64,000 nucleotides of DNA from Pokkaliibacter sp046614695 (GTDB lineage: Bacteria > Pseudomonadota > Gammaproteobacteria > Pseudomonadales > Balneatricaceae). Location of the stretch: contig NZ_JBKKHQ010000013.1 of NCBI RefSeq assembly GCF_046614695.1, positions 248,001-312,000 on the forward strand. The letters run 5' to 3'. The stretch's first letter is position 1. Every line of letters starts with the position of its first letter. A program made the position numbers and the translations under genes. This document shows positions 34,164 to 42,231 of the stretch, one piece after another. The notes under the pieces were generated by a model. The model saw only the letters and a list, made by a program, of their open reading frames with translations. It did no database searches and was not told the DNA's origin.

Positions 34164-35581
34164 CAGGCCGCCCTCTCAGGGCTCTTGGCCCAGTCCAGCG
34201 GCAGGTTGACCCGGTCTTCACTGGCCTGATCAAACGCCCACGGACGCTGCACACCGCCTAGGGCTTCGGCCACCGCCAGCCCGGACTGCAAGCCGTCTTC
34301 ATGGAAGCCATATCCAAACCAGGCACCGCAATACCAGGTATTACGCTGACCCTGCATGGCCCAGAGTTCGGGCTGGGCGCGGATGGATTCTGCCGAAAAG
34401 GCCGGATGGTCATAGAGGAAACTGGCGTGCACTTTATCCACATCCGGCTCAACGGGCGGATTCAGCGTCACGATCATGGGCGTGTCGGTATTCAGATTCT
34501 GCAGCTGGTTCATCCAGTAGCTCACCGCCACATTGGAAGTACCGGCTTCCTCGGCAGAGACAGCGGCTGTCGCTCGCTGACCAAACTCATTTTCAGCGTG
34601 CTGGCCGAACCCATTCCCAGCTCGCTGGCCGAGATAGTTCCAACTGGCCCAGGCACGGCGACGAACAGGCATCAGGCGGGTATCACTGTGAAGAATCGCG
34701 CGGTTGCGCTGATAGGGAAACGCCGACAGCAGGCGCTGCTCATCGGCCGTGGCATCTGCCAGCAATCCCAGCGACTGGTCCGCATGGCAAGCCAGCACGA
34801 CCTGATCCACGCGCCAGCTGTCACCCTGCCAGTCTTCAATCTGCACTTTGCCGGGCAACCGGCGAATGGAGCGCACACCGCGGTTGCAGCGGGCTTCCGG
34901 GCCGAGATCCGCCAGCAGTTTTTCAACGTAATTGCGGCTGCCGCCATCGACGGTGTACCACTGGGGACGGTCACTGATTTGCAGCAGGCCGTGGTTTTCA
35001 CAAAAACGCAGGAAGGTCAGCGCCGGATAGTCCAGCATCTTGTCCATCGGCGTCGACCAGATCGCCGCGCCCATGGGCAGCAGATGCTCATCACGGAAAC
35101 GCTCACCAAATTTGTGCTGTGCCAGCAACTGGCCAAGGGTGACATCGGGAGAAAGCGTCTTGCGCCAGTCATCACTCTGGCGATAAAAGCGCATGATATC
35201 GGCAAGCATGCCCCAGAAGCTGGGCGCCACAAGATTGCGGCGCTGGGCAAAGAGACCCGCCAGGGACGTACCGGAATACTCCACCGCGCCCTGATCCAGA
35301 CTTACGGCGAAAGACATGTCCGAAGGGGAGGTTTTTACCCCCAGATGATCAAACATCCGCACCAGTTGTGGATAACAGCGATGGTTAAAAACGATAAATC
35401 CCGTATCCACAGGCACTGGCGCCTGACCGGGAAGGTTAACATCGACGGTGTTGCTGTGACCGCCAAAGCGATCATCTTTCTCAAACAGAATGACCTTGTG
35501 GTTCTTCGACAGCAGCCAGGCGCAGCTTAAACCGCTGATACCTGAGCCAATTACCGCAATGGTTTGGGGTTTGCTTGCCAT
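34163..35581 (-). CDS. FAD/NAD-binding amine-oxidase-fold protein, UfaD-like context
   Basis: This 472-residue flavoprotein begins with a Rossmann motif (IAVIGSGISGLSCAWLL) and has FGGHSNTVDV, HRCYPQLVRMFDHLG and the C-terminal WYCGAWFGYGFHEDGLQSG FAD segment of the NAD/FAD family often called amine oxidase. Relatives in ECF11 regulons act on acyl chains (desaturation toward furan fatty acids). ATG 35581 has AGGA upstream. An internal tandem repeat at about residues 318-340 (GQRAGNGFGQHAENEFGQRA) looks like a lineage-specific loop. It is the first gene of the seven-gene operon, behind an ECF-type promoter. Confidence 0.87.
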   Translation of the reverse strand: MASKPQTIAVIGSGISGLSCAWLLSKNHKVILFEKDDRFGGHSNTVDVNLPGQAPVPVDTGFIVFNHRCYPQLVRMFDHLGVKTSPSDMSFAVSLDQGAVEYSGTSLAGLFAQRRNLVAPSFWGMLADIMRFYRQSDDWRKTLSPDVTLGQLLAQHKFGERFRDEHLLPMGAAIWSTPMDKMLDYPALTFLRFCENHGLLQISDRPQWYTVDGGSRNYVEKLLADLGPEARCNRGVRSIRRLPGKVQIEDWQGDSWRVDQVVLACHADQSLGLLADATADEQRLLSAFPYQRNRAILHSDTRLMPVRRRAWASWNYLGQRAGNGFGQHAENEFGQRATAAVSAEEAGTSNVAVSYWMNQLQNLNTDTPMIVTLNPPVEPDVDKVHASFLYDHPAFSAESIRAQPELWAMQGQRNTWYCGAWFGYGFHEDGLQSGLAVAEALGGVQRPWAFDQASEDRVNLPLDWAKSPERAA

Positions 35582-35664
35582 CGATCCTGTCTCCCTGTTC
35601 TGATTCCTGCGCCACATTGGTTAAGGCTCTGGAATCCACGGCCCTTGCCGTTGTGCTTTCCCTC

Positions 35665-35693
35665 CTGTACGCAGCCAGTCCGCCAGCGGATCA
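35665..35693 (-). promoter_or_regulatory. ECF11-type promoter for the lipid-stress operon
   Basis: On the reverse strand TGATCC (35693-35688) is followed after 18 bases by TACAG (35669-35665), 84 bases before the FAD gene. The form matches the promoter of the divergent sigma gene and the known RpoE (ECF11) type of Rhodobacter. The remainder of 35582-36058 holds no gene I can support. Confidence 0.68.
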
Positions 35694-35874
35694 TTACCTG
35701 ATTTCAAGAAAATGAAGATTGTGCTGTAACAGACTAATTAGCCTGCACCTTTCTTCCTTAGCCTTGCCGGGACGTTTCACTCTGTCTGCGCTGCAAGCTC
35801 TTTAGGGTAAGAGTGGCAAAAAACCAGTCGGCCACGCGGCGATTTCTGCCTTTTAAGAAGAATGTCGCCAAAAG

Positions 35875-35903
35875 TGATCCGGATTAGAAATCCCCCCGTA
35901 AAG
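35875..35903 (+). promoter_or_regulatory. ECF11-type autoregulatory promoter of the sigma gene
   Basis: TGATCC (35875-35880), 18 bases, TAAAG (35899-35903), about 150 bases before the chosen ATG. It has the same -35 and spacing as the divergent operon promoter, so the sigma factor very likely drives both. Confidence 0.75.
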
Positions 35904-36058
35904 CTCTACACTGAGCAGAGATGATATGCGCTCTGCCCAGCTCACTGTTGATTGAGTTAAGACAAGGTCAGAGCCGTATCATGGATAGAAGTTTGCCATT
36001 TCTACGTCGTCCCAGGTGCCATGCCATGGCACGGGACTACTCCCATGGAAGCGCTGCC

Positions 36059-36628
36059 ATGTCTTCGACCCTGACTGACTCCAACAAGGACTCCCGCGAT
36101 CCGTGGCAATTGGCCATGGAACAGGTCAGTGAAAAACGGGACAAAGCCAGTTTTATGCGGCTTTATGATCACTTCGCACCGCGTTTGAATGCCTATTTGC
36201 AGGGGCTGGGTGCCCCGGTCAATCAGGCAGAGGAACTGGTTCAGGAAGCCTTGCTGACCCTGTGGCGCAAGGCCCATCTGTACCAGCCCGCCAAGGCAGC
36301 GGTGAGTACCTGGTTATTCCGCATTGGACGCAACCTGTATATCGACAGTCTTCGCCGCGCCAGTGGCATTCAGGTCAGCAGTGATGAAGTGCCTGAAGCC
36401 GAAGACGTGAATCAGCCCACTGCCGATGTGCACGCCGATGGTGTACGTCTGCAGCAGGCGATGAACGAGCTGCCGGTGTTACAGGCGCAAGTGGTTTACA
36501 AGTCTTACTTTGAGACAAAAAGCCACAGTGAAATTGCCGAGGATCTCGGTATTCCGCTCGGCAGCGTGAAATCCAGCCTGAGGCTGGCCTTCCAGAAACT
36601 TCGTGCAAGCATGGGAGAGGCAGTATGA
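36059..36628 (+). CDS. ECF sigma factor, RpoE/ECF11 type
   Basis: This is a 189-residue sigma factor. Region 2 includes FMRLYDHFAPRLNAYLQ, EELVQEALLTLWRKA and STWLFRIGRNLYIDSLRR. Region 4 includes YFETKSHSEIAEDLGIPLG and SSLRLAFQKLR. The ChrR-family anti-sigma gene overlaps its stop by four bases (ATGA). In Rhodobacter this pair answers singlet oxygen and organic peroxides. In-frame ATGs at 35921, 35981 and 36026 exist upstream; 36059 has GGAAG eight bases before it and gives the family length. Confidence 0.9.
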   Translation: MSSTLTDSNKDSRDPWQLAMEQVSEKRDKASFMRLYDHFAPRLNAYLQGLGAPVNQAEELVQEALLTLWRKAHLYQPAKAAVSTWLFRIGRNLYIDSLRRASGIQVSSDEVPEAEDVNQPTADVHADGVRLQQAMNELPVLQAQVVYKSYFETKSHSEIAEDLGIPLGSVKSSLRLAFQKLRASMGEAV

Positions 36629-37356
36629 GTACCCAAGCGCCGCATTTAATGATGAATAGCCGTATGACTACCCCCGTACATCATCCCGATGATGCCACCC
36701 TGATAAGCTACGCTGCAGGTGCGCTGTCATTGCCCCTGTCGATTACGCTTTCCTGCCATCTGGCGGTCTGCCCGCAGTGCCGCGAGCGCCTGAAACAGGC
36801 TCAGGCCGTGGGTGGCGCCCTGCTGGAGCGCTGTGATGAAATTCAGCTGAGCAGCAACGCCCGCAGCAACATGCTGGCCGCACTGGACGATGACAGTCTT
36901 GATCAGGCACCTGTCACTGCAGCCGAGCCAAAACTTCAGGATCTGGACGATACCGGCATCAATGACCATGCCAGGGAAGACCTGATTCCTGCGCCTCTTC
37001 GCCCCTGGCTGGGTGAACGCTACAGCGAGCTTCGCTGGAGTACGCTGGCACCGGGAATGAAACAGGTGAAGATCACTTTGCCTCAGGGAAACCTGCGGTT
37101 GTTCCGCATCACCCCCGGCACCTGCATGCCACATCACGGCCACGGCGGCAGTGAAATGACGCTGGTGCTAAAAGGCTCTTACTCCGATGAAGTGGGCCGC
37201 TTCCAGCCCGGTGATATCGCTGATCTCGACCCGGACATTGAACATCAGCCCATCGCCGATCGTGATCAGGACTGCATCTGCCTGATTGCCACCGATGCCC
37301 CGCTGAAGTTCAGTGGTTTCGTACCCCGACTGCTACAGCCCTTCTTCGGCTTGTAA
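36625..37356 (+). CDS. chrR: ChrR-family zinc anti-sigma factor with cupin domain
   Basis: This 243-residue protein holds the sigma factor inactive until an oxidant signal arrives. The N-terminal zinc anti-sigma domain has HHPDDATLISYAAGAL and the HLAVCPQC (HxxxCxxC) ligands. The C-terminal cupin (about 130-235) has MPHHGHGGSEMTLVLKG and DIEHQP, the His/Glu ligands of ChrR proteins that sense singlet oxygen. Start overlaps the sigma stop. Length is slightly above the Rhodobacter ChrR because of an N-terminal extension; the ATG at 36664 could be the true start. Confidence 0.9.
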   Translation: MSTQAPHLMMNSRMTTPVHHPDDATLISYAAGALSLPLSITLSCHLAVCPQCRERLKQAQAVGGALLERCDEIQLSSNARSNMLAALDDDSLDQAPVTAAEPKLQDLDDTGINDHAREDLIPAPLRPWLGERYSELRWSTLAPGMKQVKITLPQGNLRLFRITPGTCMPHHGHGGSEMTLVLKGSYSDEVGRFQPGDIADLDPDIEHQPIADRDQDCICLIATDAPLKFSGFVPRLLQPFFGL

Positions 37357-37375
37357 GCCAGTCACTCGATCAGGC

Positions 37376-37420
37376 CGAGCAGACCCTGTTGATAAAAAAC
37401 GGTGTCTGCTCGTTGCTTTT
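37376..37420 (+). terminator. Likely terminator after chrR
   Basis: CGAGCAGAC (37376-37384) pairs with GTCTGCTCG (37404-37412) and is followed by TTGCTTTT. The loop is long (19 bases), so strength is uncertain. Confidence 0.6.
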
Positions 37421-37580
37421 ACGCCAGGCGCTTACCTTCCCCCGACTTATCACGCCAGCAGCCACCTAACCTGCTCCAGATCAAGATTGCCTGTCTTTCA
37501 TCGCTCTAGACTGACTCCAGCTTTTTCGCCAAGGCACGTCCGAAGCCTGATTCGGACCGGCACATCTGGAGGTGACTGCC

Positions 37581-38732
37581 ATGAGCATCAACGAATTCTA
37601 TGTCCCGACGGTTTCCCTGATGGGCGCTGGCGCGTACGCCAGGCTGCCTGAACGCATCGCCGCCCTCGGCGGTCGCAAGCCGCTGGTCGTGACCGATAAA
37701 GGCATGACGTCACTGGGCTACACGGCCAAACTGGTGGAATTACTCGGCAAAGCCGATATTTCCTGCGTGGTGTTTGATGAAACGGTGCCGAACCCGACCG
37801 ATGCCAACGTTGCGGCGGGGTTGAAGGTGTATCAGGCCGAAGGCTGCGACATGCTGATCTCCTTTGGTGGCGGCAGTGCCCATGACTGCTGTAAAGCCAT
37901 TGGTCTGGTCGCCACCAGCGGCGGCACCATTCATGACTTTGAAGGGCTGGATAAAGCCACAGCGGCGCTGCCTCCCTACATCGCCGTCAACACCACCGCC
38001 GGTACAGCCAGCGAGATGACGCGCTTTACCATCATCACCAACACCGCCAACCACGTGAAAATGGCCATCGTCGACTGGCGCGTCACACCGGATGTGGCCA
38101 TCAATGACCCGGAACTGATGGTGGATATGCCGCCTTCGCTGACCGCAGCCACCGGCATGGATGCCCTGACCCACGCCATTGAAGCGTACGTTTCCACCGC
38201 AGCCACGCCCATTACCGATGCCTGCGCACTGCAAGCCATCAGCCTGATCGGCCAATACCTGCGCCGTGCGGTGGCACGCGGAACGGATATGGAAGCCCGC
38301 GACCGTATGGCCTACGCCGAATACCTCGCCGGTATGGCCTTTAACAATGCCAGCCTCGGCCATGTGCATGCCATGTCTCACCAGCTCGGCGGTTTCTACA
38401 ACCTGCCGCATGGTGTCTGCAATGCCCTGCTGCTACCCCATGTCTGCCGCGCCAATCTGATGGCCCGCCAGCAGCGTTTCGCCGATGTGGCGCGGGCGCT
38501 GGGTGAAAACACAGAGGGGCTGTCCGTACGCGCCGCAGCGGCGCAAGCCATTGAAGCGATTGTCGCGTTGTCCAGGGATGTGGGCATACCCGAGCGCCTG
38601 AGCGATCTGGGTGTGAAGGATGAAGATATCGAAACCATGGTGGTGAATGCCCAGAAAGACGTCTGCGGCCTGACCAATCCACGCAAGTTTACCGATGCTG
38701 AAGTCGCCGCGATCTACCGCGCCGCGATGTAA
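37581..38732 (+). CDS. Iron-containing alcohol dehydrogenase
   Basis: This is a 383-residue group III NAD(P) alcohol dehydrogenase. The N-terminal half binds the dinucleotide (SFGGGSAHDCCKAIG near residue 95; NTTAGTASEMTRF near 140). The metal site has Asp and His in GMDALTHAIEAY (about 195) and His in GHVHAMSHQLGGFYNLPHG (about 260-277). GGAGGT precedes ATG 37581. Closest families include the 1,3-propanediol/methanol-type and YiaY-type enzymes; the natural substrate cannot be chosen from sequence alone. Monocistronic. Confidence 0.92.
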   Translation: MSINEFYVPTVSLMGAGAYARLPERIAALGGRKPLVVTDKGMTSLGYTAKLVELLGKADISCVVFDETVPNPTDANVAAGLKVYQAEGCDMLISFGGGSAHDCCKAIGLVATSGGTIHDFEGLDKATAALPPYIAVNTTAGTASEMTRFTIITNTANHVKMAIVDWRVTPDVAINDPELMVDMPPSLTAATGMDALTHAIEAYVSTAATPITDACALQAISLIGQYLRRAVARGTDMEARDRMAYAEYLAGMAFNNASLGHVHAMSHQLGGFYNLPHGVCNALLLPHVCRANLMARQQRFADVARALGENTEGLSVRAAAAQAIEAIVALSRDVGIPERLSDLGVKDEDIETMVVNAQKDVCGLTNPRKFTDAEVAAIYRAAM

Positions 38733-38747
38733 ACCTGCCTGATCAAT

Positions 38748-38780
38748 AAAAAAGCCACGTCCTGGAACGTGGCTTTTTTT
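38748..38780. terminator. Bidirectional terminator between the Fe-ADH gene and motB
   Basis: AAAAAAGCCACGT (38748-38760), loop CCTGGA, ACGTGGCTTTTTTT (38767-38780). A perfect 11-pair stem with A/T flanks serves the convergent genes. Confidence 0.9.
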
Positions 38781-38802
38781 GTCAGTGAATGAGTCACCCT
38801 CT

Positions 38803-39786
38803 TTAGAAAAACGGCTCATTGTCTTCTTTTGGTGTCGGTTTCTGCTCGACCTGCAGCTTTTTATCTTCCTCATTACCGATAGTGCCGCCGGTTTCCTGCC
38901 CGGTTTTAATGGCCTGTTCGGCTTTTTTACTCAGCACCAGAATATCAATACGGCGGTTTCGCGGGTCGTTGGGGTCTTTGGGGTTAAACAGCGCCGAGGA
39001 GGCATAACCTACGATGCGGGTAATCTGATTTTCCGGATAACCCCCCTCGACCAGCGCACGGCGCGCGGCATTTGCCCGCTGGGTGGATAGCTCCCAGTTA
39101 CTGTATTCGGCGGTGTCGTAATAGGACTTGGCATCGGTGTGGCCGCTGATGCTGATCTTGTACGGCAGGGTTTTAATCACATCGGCCAGGTTCATGATCA
39201 CATCTTCAAAATACGGCAGCAGCTTGTCGCTGCCTTCCTTGAACATGGGCTTGTCCTTGGCTTCCTGAATCTCGATGCGCAAACCATCCTGGGTCAGCTC
39301 GAACTTGATCTGATCCTGATAGGGCTTCATTTCCGGGGTGTTTTCTACCTTGGTCTGCAATTCACGCAGCAAGGCCGCAAGGCTGGACTGGTCCTGCTGA
39401 TCCTGTTTTTGTTCTTCGCTGACGTTATCTGCCTTCTTGCTGTCGAGGTTATCCACCGGCTGGGGGTCACTCGACTGCTTGGTCATCTGCTCAACGCCGG
39501 ATTCCGTTTGGGTTTGCTGAGGGTTAAGTGTCTTTTGCGGAGCGACCGTGGGCGAGCCACCCAGATCAATCACATAAGGACTGGCATCAGAGAAGCCGAT
39601 CGGGTCCTGAAAGTAGCTGGAGATGGCCTTGAGCTGCTCATCGGTCGCGCCACCCAAGAGCCAGAGCACCAGAAAGAACGCCATCATGGCGGTCATAAAG
39701 TCCGCAAAGGCAATTTTCCAGGCGCCACCGTGGTGGCCGCCAACCACCTTCTTGACGCGCTTAACAACAATAGGACGGTTATCCAT
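38803..39786 (-). CDS. motB: Flagellar motor stator protein MotB
   Basis: This 327-residue protein has one membrane helix (about 26-48) with the proton-carrying Asp29 in AFADFMTAMM. An Asn/Gln-rich linker (about 65-140) leads to a C-terminal OmpA-like peptidoglycan domain (about 175-305; SISGHTDAKSYYDTAEYSNW, RIVGYASS). It anchors MotA to the cell wall. It is 12 bases after motA. An acidic/basic tail follows residue 290. The Asp in the helix and the ordinary MotA favour proton rather than sodium drive. Confidence 0.96.
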   Translation of the reverse strand: MDNRPIVVKRVKKVVGGHHGGAWKIAFADFMTAMMAFFLVLWLLGGATDEQLKAISSYFQDPIGFSDASPYVIDLGGSPTVAPQKTLNPQQTQTESGVEQMTKQSSDPQPVDNLDSKKADNVSEEQKQDQQDQSSLAALLRELQTKVENTPEMKPYQDQIKFELTQDGLRIEIQEAKDKPMFKEGSDKLLPYFEDVIMNLADVIKTLPYKISISGHTDAKSYYDTAEYSNWELSTQRANAARRALVEGGYPENQITRIVGYASSALFNPKDPNDPRNRRIDILVLSKKAEQAIKTGQETGGTIGNEEDKKLQVEQKPTPKEDNEPFF

Positions 39787-39798
39787 CAGCCCGACCTG

Positions 39799-40659
39799 TT
39801 AGCGCTTGGTCGCTTCACGGATGGAAGCATCGAGTTCCTTATAGGAAGGACGATGGCCGGGCATCAGCACTTTACGACCAAACTCGGCCGCAAGCGCCGG
39901 TGGCAGGCCGGAAGAGAACGCCACCATACTGGCCTTGATGCTTTCATAGACGTTGAGTTCTTCCTTGGCATCGTGTTCCAGCAGGTTGGATAGCGGGCCG
40001 AAGAAACCGTACGCCGCCAGAATACCGAGGAAAGTCCCGATCAGCGCCGCTGCCACGTGGTGACCCAGGGCTTCCTTATCGCCATCGCCGATCATGCCCA
40101 TGGTGACAACCACCCCAAGCACCGCCGCAACGATACCAAAACCGGGCAAGCCTTCAGCCACCTTGTTCACGGCGTGGGCCGGATGATCCAGCTCTTCCTT
40201 AAGGCTGTTGATTTCCATATCGAAGAGGTTTTCAAACTCATGGGGCGCCATGCTGCCCATGGACATGATGCGCAGGTAATCACAGACAAAGGTGATCAGG
40301 CGTTCATCTTTAAGAAGGTCCGGGTATTTGCTGAAAATGGTGCTGGAGTTGGGGTCATCCAGTTCATCCTCCAGCGAGAGCAAACCGTCGCGGCGAGCCT
40401 TGTTGAGGATCTCGTACATCATGCACAGCACCGAGGTGTAATACTCGTGCGTGAAGCGCTCCTTGAACATGCTGGGGGATTTGGCCAGAACGATCTTGAA
40501 GATCCGGATCGGGTTGGCCTGCAAAAAAGCACCGAGTGCAGAACCGCCGATAATCAGCACTTCGACCGGCTGCACCAGCACCATCAGTTGCCCGCCTGCC
40601 ATGACAAAGCCACCCAGCACACAGGCAAAAATAACCGCCATCCCCACCAGCTTGAACAT
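39799..40659 (-). CDS. motA: Flagellar motor stator protein MotA
   Basis: This 286-residue protein has four membrane helices (about 1-25, 30-50, 170-190, 200-222) and a large cytoplasmic loop with RRDGLLSLEDELDDP and the conserved charged region that meets FliG. PGFGIVAAVLGVVVTMG holds the conserved Pro of helix 3. It forms the stator with MotB. No other flagellar gene is in the window, so motAB are separate from the main flagellar clusters. Confidence 0.96.
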   Translation of the reverse strand: MFKLVGMAVIFACVLGGFVMAGGQLMVLVQPVEVLIIGGSALGAFLQANPIRIFKIVLAKSPSMFKERFTHEYYTSVLCMMYEILNKARRDGLLSLEDELDDPNSSTIFSKYPDLLKDERLITFVCDYLRIMSMGSMAPHEFENLFDMEINSLKEELDHPAHAVNKVAEGLPGFGIVAAVLGVVVTMGMIGDGDKEALGHHVAAALIGTFLGILAAYGFFGPLSNLLEHDAKEELNVYESIKASMVAFSSGLPPALAAEFGRKVLMPGHRPSYKELDASIREATKR

Positions 40660-40996
40660 AAACGCGCCAAACTCCGGACAAAATCTTGTGATTCACAGCG
40701 CCGTCAGATCCTGAAAACGACGCCATCGAGTTTTGAGAATCGCACAAAATGCCGCCGGGTGTGAGAGAGAAAATCGAATAAAGATGCCTTTTTATGTGAC
40801 CCGCTGTTTACATAAGTAAAAGCGATTATTTACCCCGCATTCAGCGTAATTATTGATAGTTCAGCAAGACAATAAACCTCTCATGGCTGGAGGGAGAAAA
40901 CTGCGCACTTTTTAACCATTTTTGCCGCTCGCCCGCTTCCGCCGTTATCGACTCACGGCTATACTCCGCGCCATTCCATTCTCGAGTAAACCCTCC
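40660..40996. other. Divergent intergenic region motA / ATP-grasp gene
   Basis: This gene-free 337-base stretch contains a 14-base inverted repeat, TTTAC-ATAA-GTAAA (40807-40820). I looked for a sigma-28 flagellar promoter toward motA and found only a poor candidate with wrong spacing. Short frames here are not credible. Confidence 0.5.
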
Positions 40997-41818
40997 ATGC
41001 GCCTGGTCTCCTTTGATGCCTTTCGCAGTCTGCGTCTTCCCGACACGACCTACATCAAACCCGAACTCTTTTTCAGCCAGCTGCCCACGGTTCAGGAAGC
41101 TGACTGGGTGGTGTATCCCGAATACTGGCAGGTGAATTCGCTGGTGTTTGGTCTGAAAAAGCGGATTTTCCCCAGCCTGTCGAGCTACCTGCTCGGCCAT
41201 GACAAGATCGAAATGACCCGTGCATTTATGAGCGTCGCGCCGCGTCATGTGCCCGACACCGAGATCATGGGCAATACGCCGGAAAATGCCGAGCTGGTAT
41301 GGGACAGGATGCTGCTGCCGTTTGTCGCCAAAATCCCGCGCAGCAGCATGGGTCAGGGGGTGTTTCTGATTGAGAACCGCGCCCAGTGGAATCAGTACCT
41401 GAGCCAGACAACGGTGCTTTATGTGCAGGAGCTACTGCCGATTGATCGCGATATGCGCATCGTCTGGATTGGCAAGAAGGTGCTGGGGGGTTACTGGCGT
41501 CTGCAATCGGATCGCAGTTTTCACAACAACGTTGCGCAGGGCGGCCAGCTGGATTACAGCCCGCTGCACCCGGCGGCAGTGCGTCTGGTGGAAGAAGTCG
41601 CCACCAGGCTGGGGATCGACCATGGTGGCTTTGATGTCTGTATGGTGGGCGATCACCCTTATCTGTTCGAGTTCAACCGCCTGTTCGGTAATCAGGGCCT
41701 TGGCCCGCTAAACCAGCAACTGCCTGAGGCCATCATGCAGTATCTGGAAAGTCTGGATGATCAGGATGACCCGGACGATCCCCTGCATCCCAATCCGATC
41801 CTGCCGCTGGCGATGTAA
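40997..41818 (+). CDS. RimK-like ATP-grasp protein
   Basis: This 273-residue protein has an ATP-grasp fold: FVAKIPRSSMGQGVFLIENRAQW (ATP-binding, shortened motif KIPRSSMGQGV near 118), VLYVQELLPIDRDMRIVWIG near 160, and YLFEFNRLFGNQGL with the Mg-binding Glu/Asn near 230. Such enzymes ligate amino acids to peptides, proteins or cofactors. The C-terminus is acidic (DDQDDPDDP). ATG 40997 is chosen over an upstream in-frame start lacking family similarity. It is convergent with a small lipoprotein gene. Substrate unknown. Confidence 0.8.
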   Translation: MRLVSFDAFRSLRLPDTTYIKPELFFSQLPTVQEADWVVYPEYWQVNSLVFGLKKRIFPSLSSYLLGHDKIEMTRAFMSVAPRHVPDTEIMGNTPENAELVWDRMLLPFVAKIPRSSMGQGVFLIENRAQWNQYLSQTTVLYVQELLPIDRDMRIVWIGKKVLGGYWRLQSDRSFHNNVAQGGQLDYSPLHPAAVRLVEEVATRLGIDHGGFDVCMVGDHPYLFEFNRLFGNQGLGPLNQQLPEAIMQYLESLDDQDDPDDPLHPNPILPLAM

Positions 41819-41849
41819 GACTCAACGGGATAAGGACGGTCAACAGGCG

Positions 41850-42062
41850 TTAATCGTCCTCATCATCATCGATCACGGCATCCACACCGGCACCGACAAT
41901 TTTCACCGGAATCGACACCACATCAATTGCCAGACTGGCCGTCGAACCTACCGCACTGGCCACACCGCAGCCTTGCAGGCTAACCACAGCACTCACCAGG
42001 CAGCAGAGCCAAACCGCTTTTTGCAGCCACGGTGAGTGTCCGGTCTTGGCATCAAAGCTCAC
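41850..42062 (-). CDS. Small lipoprotein, NF038104-like
   Basis: This 70-residue protein has a basic N-terminus, hydrophobic core (about 17-30) and lipobox SLQGC at about 28-32. The short mature part (GVASAVGSTASLAIDVVSIP, then an acidic tail DDDEDD) matches the pattern of a widespread family of tiny gammaproteobacterial lipoproteins. It is likely anchored in the outer membrane. Function unknown. It is alone on its strand between the ATP-grasp gene and mdlB. Confidence 0.7.
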   Translation of the reverse strand: MSFDAKTGHSPWLQKAVWLCCLVSAVVSLQGCGVASAVGSTASLAIDVVSIPVKIVGAGVDAVIDDDEDD

Positions 42063-42231
42063 ATCGTTACCCCTCGCTGGCGCGTTTAGTCACAGGAGCT
42101 GTCACAGGACAGCCGCGGGAACAAGGGTTATCCCCTGTAGCATCACTCAAGGCAAGGGATGCACCGGGTTTACGACCTGATTCGGGGCAGAACTGGCGGC
42201 ATCATCACACCGGCAACCATCAATCGTTGTC

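Noticed and set aside
40660..40800. Sigma-28 flagellar promoter before motA
   Set aside because: The best TAAA/CGAT pair has 14 instead of about 17 bases between and poor flanks.
40850..41248. 132-codon reverse frame over the ATP-grasp start
   Set aside because: It covers a confident forward gene and shows no domain.
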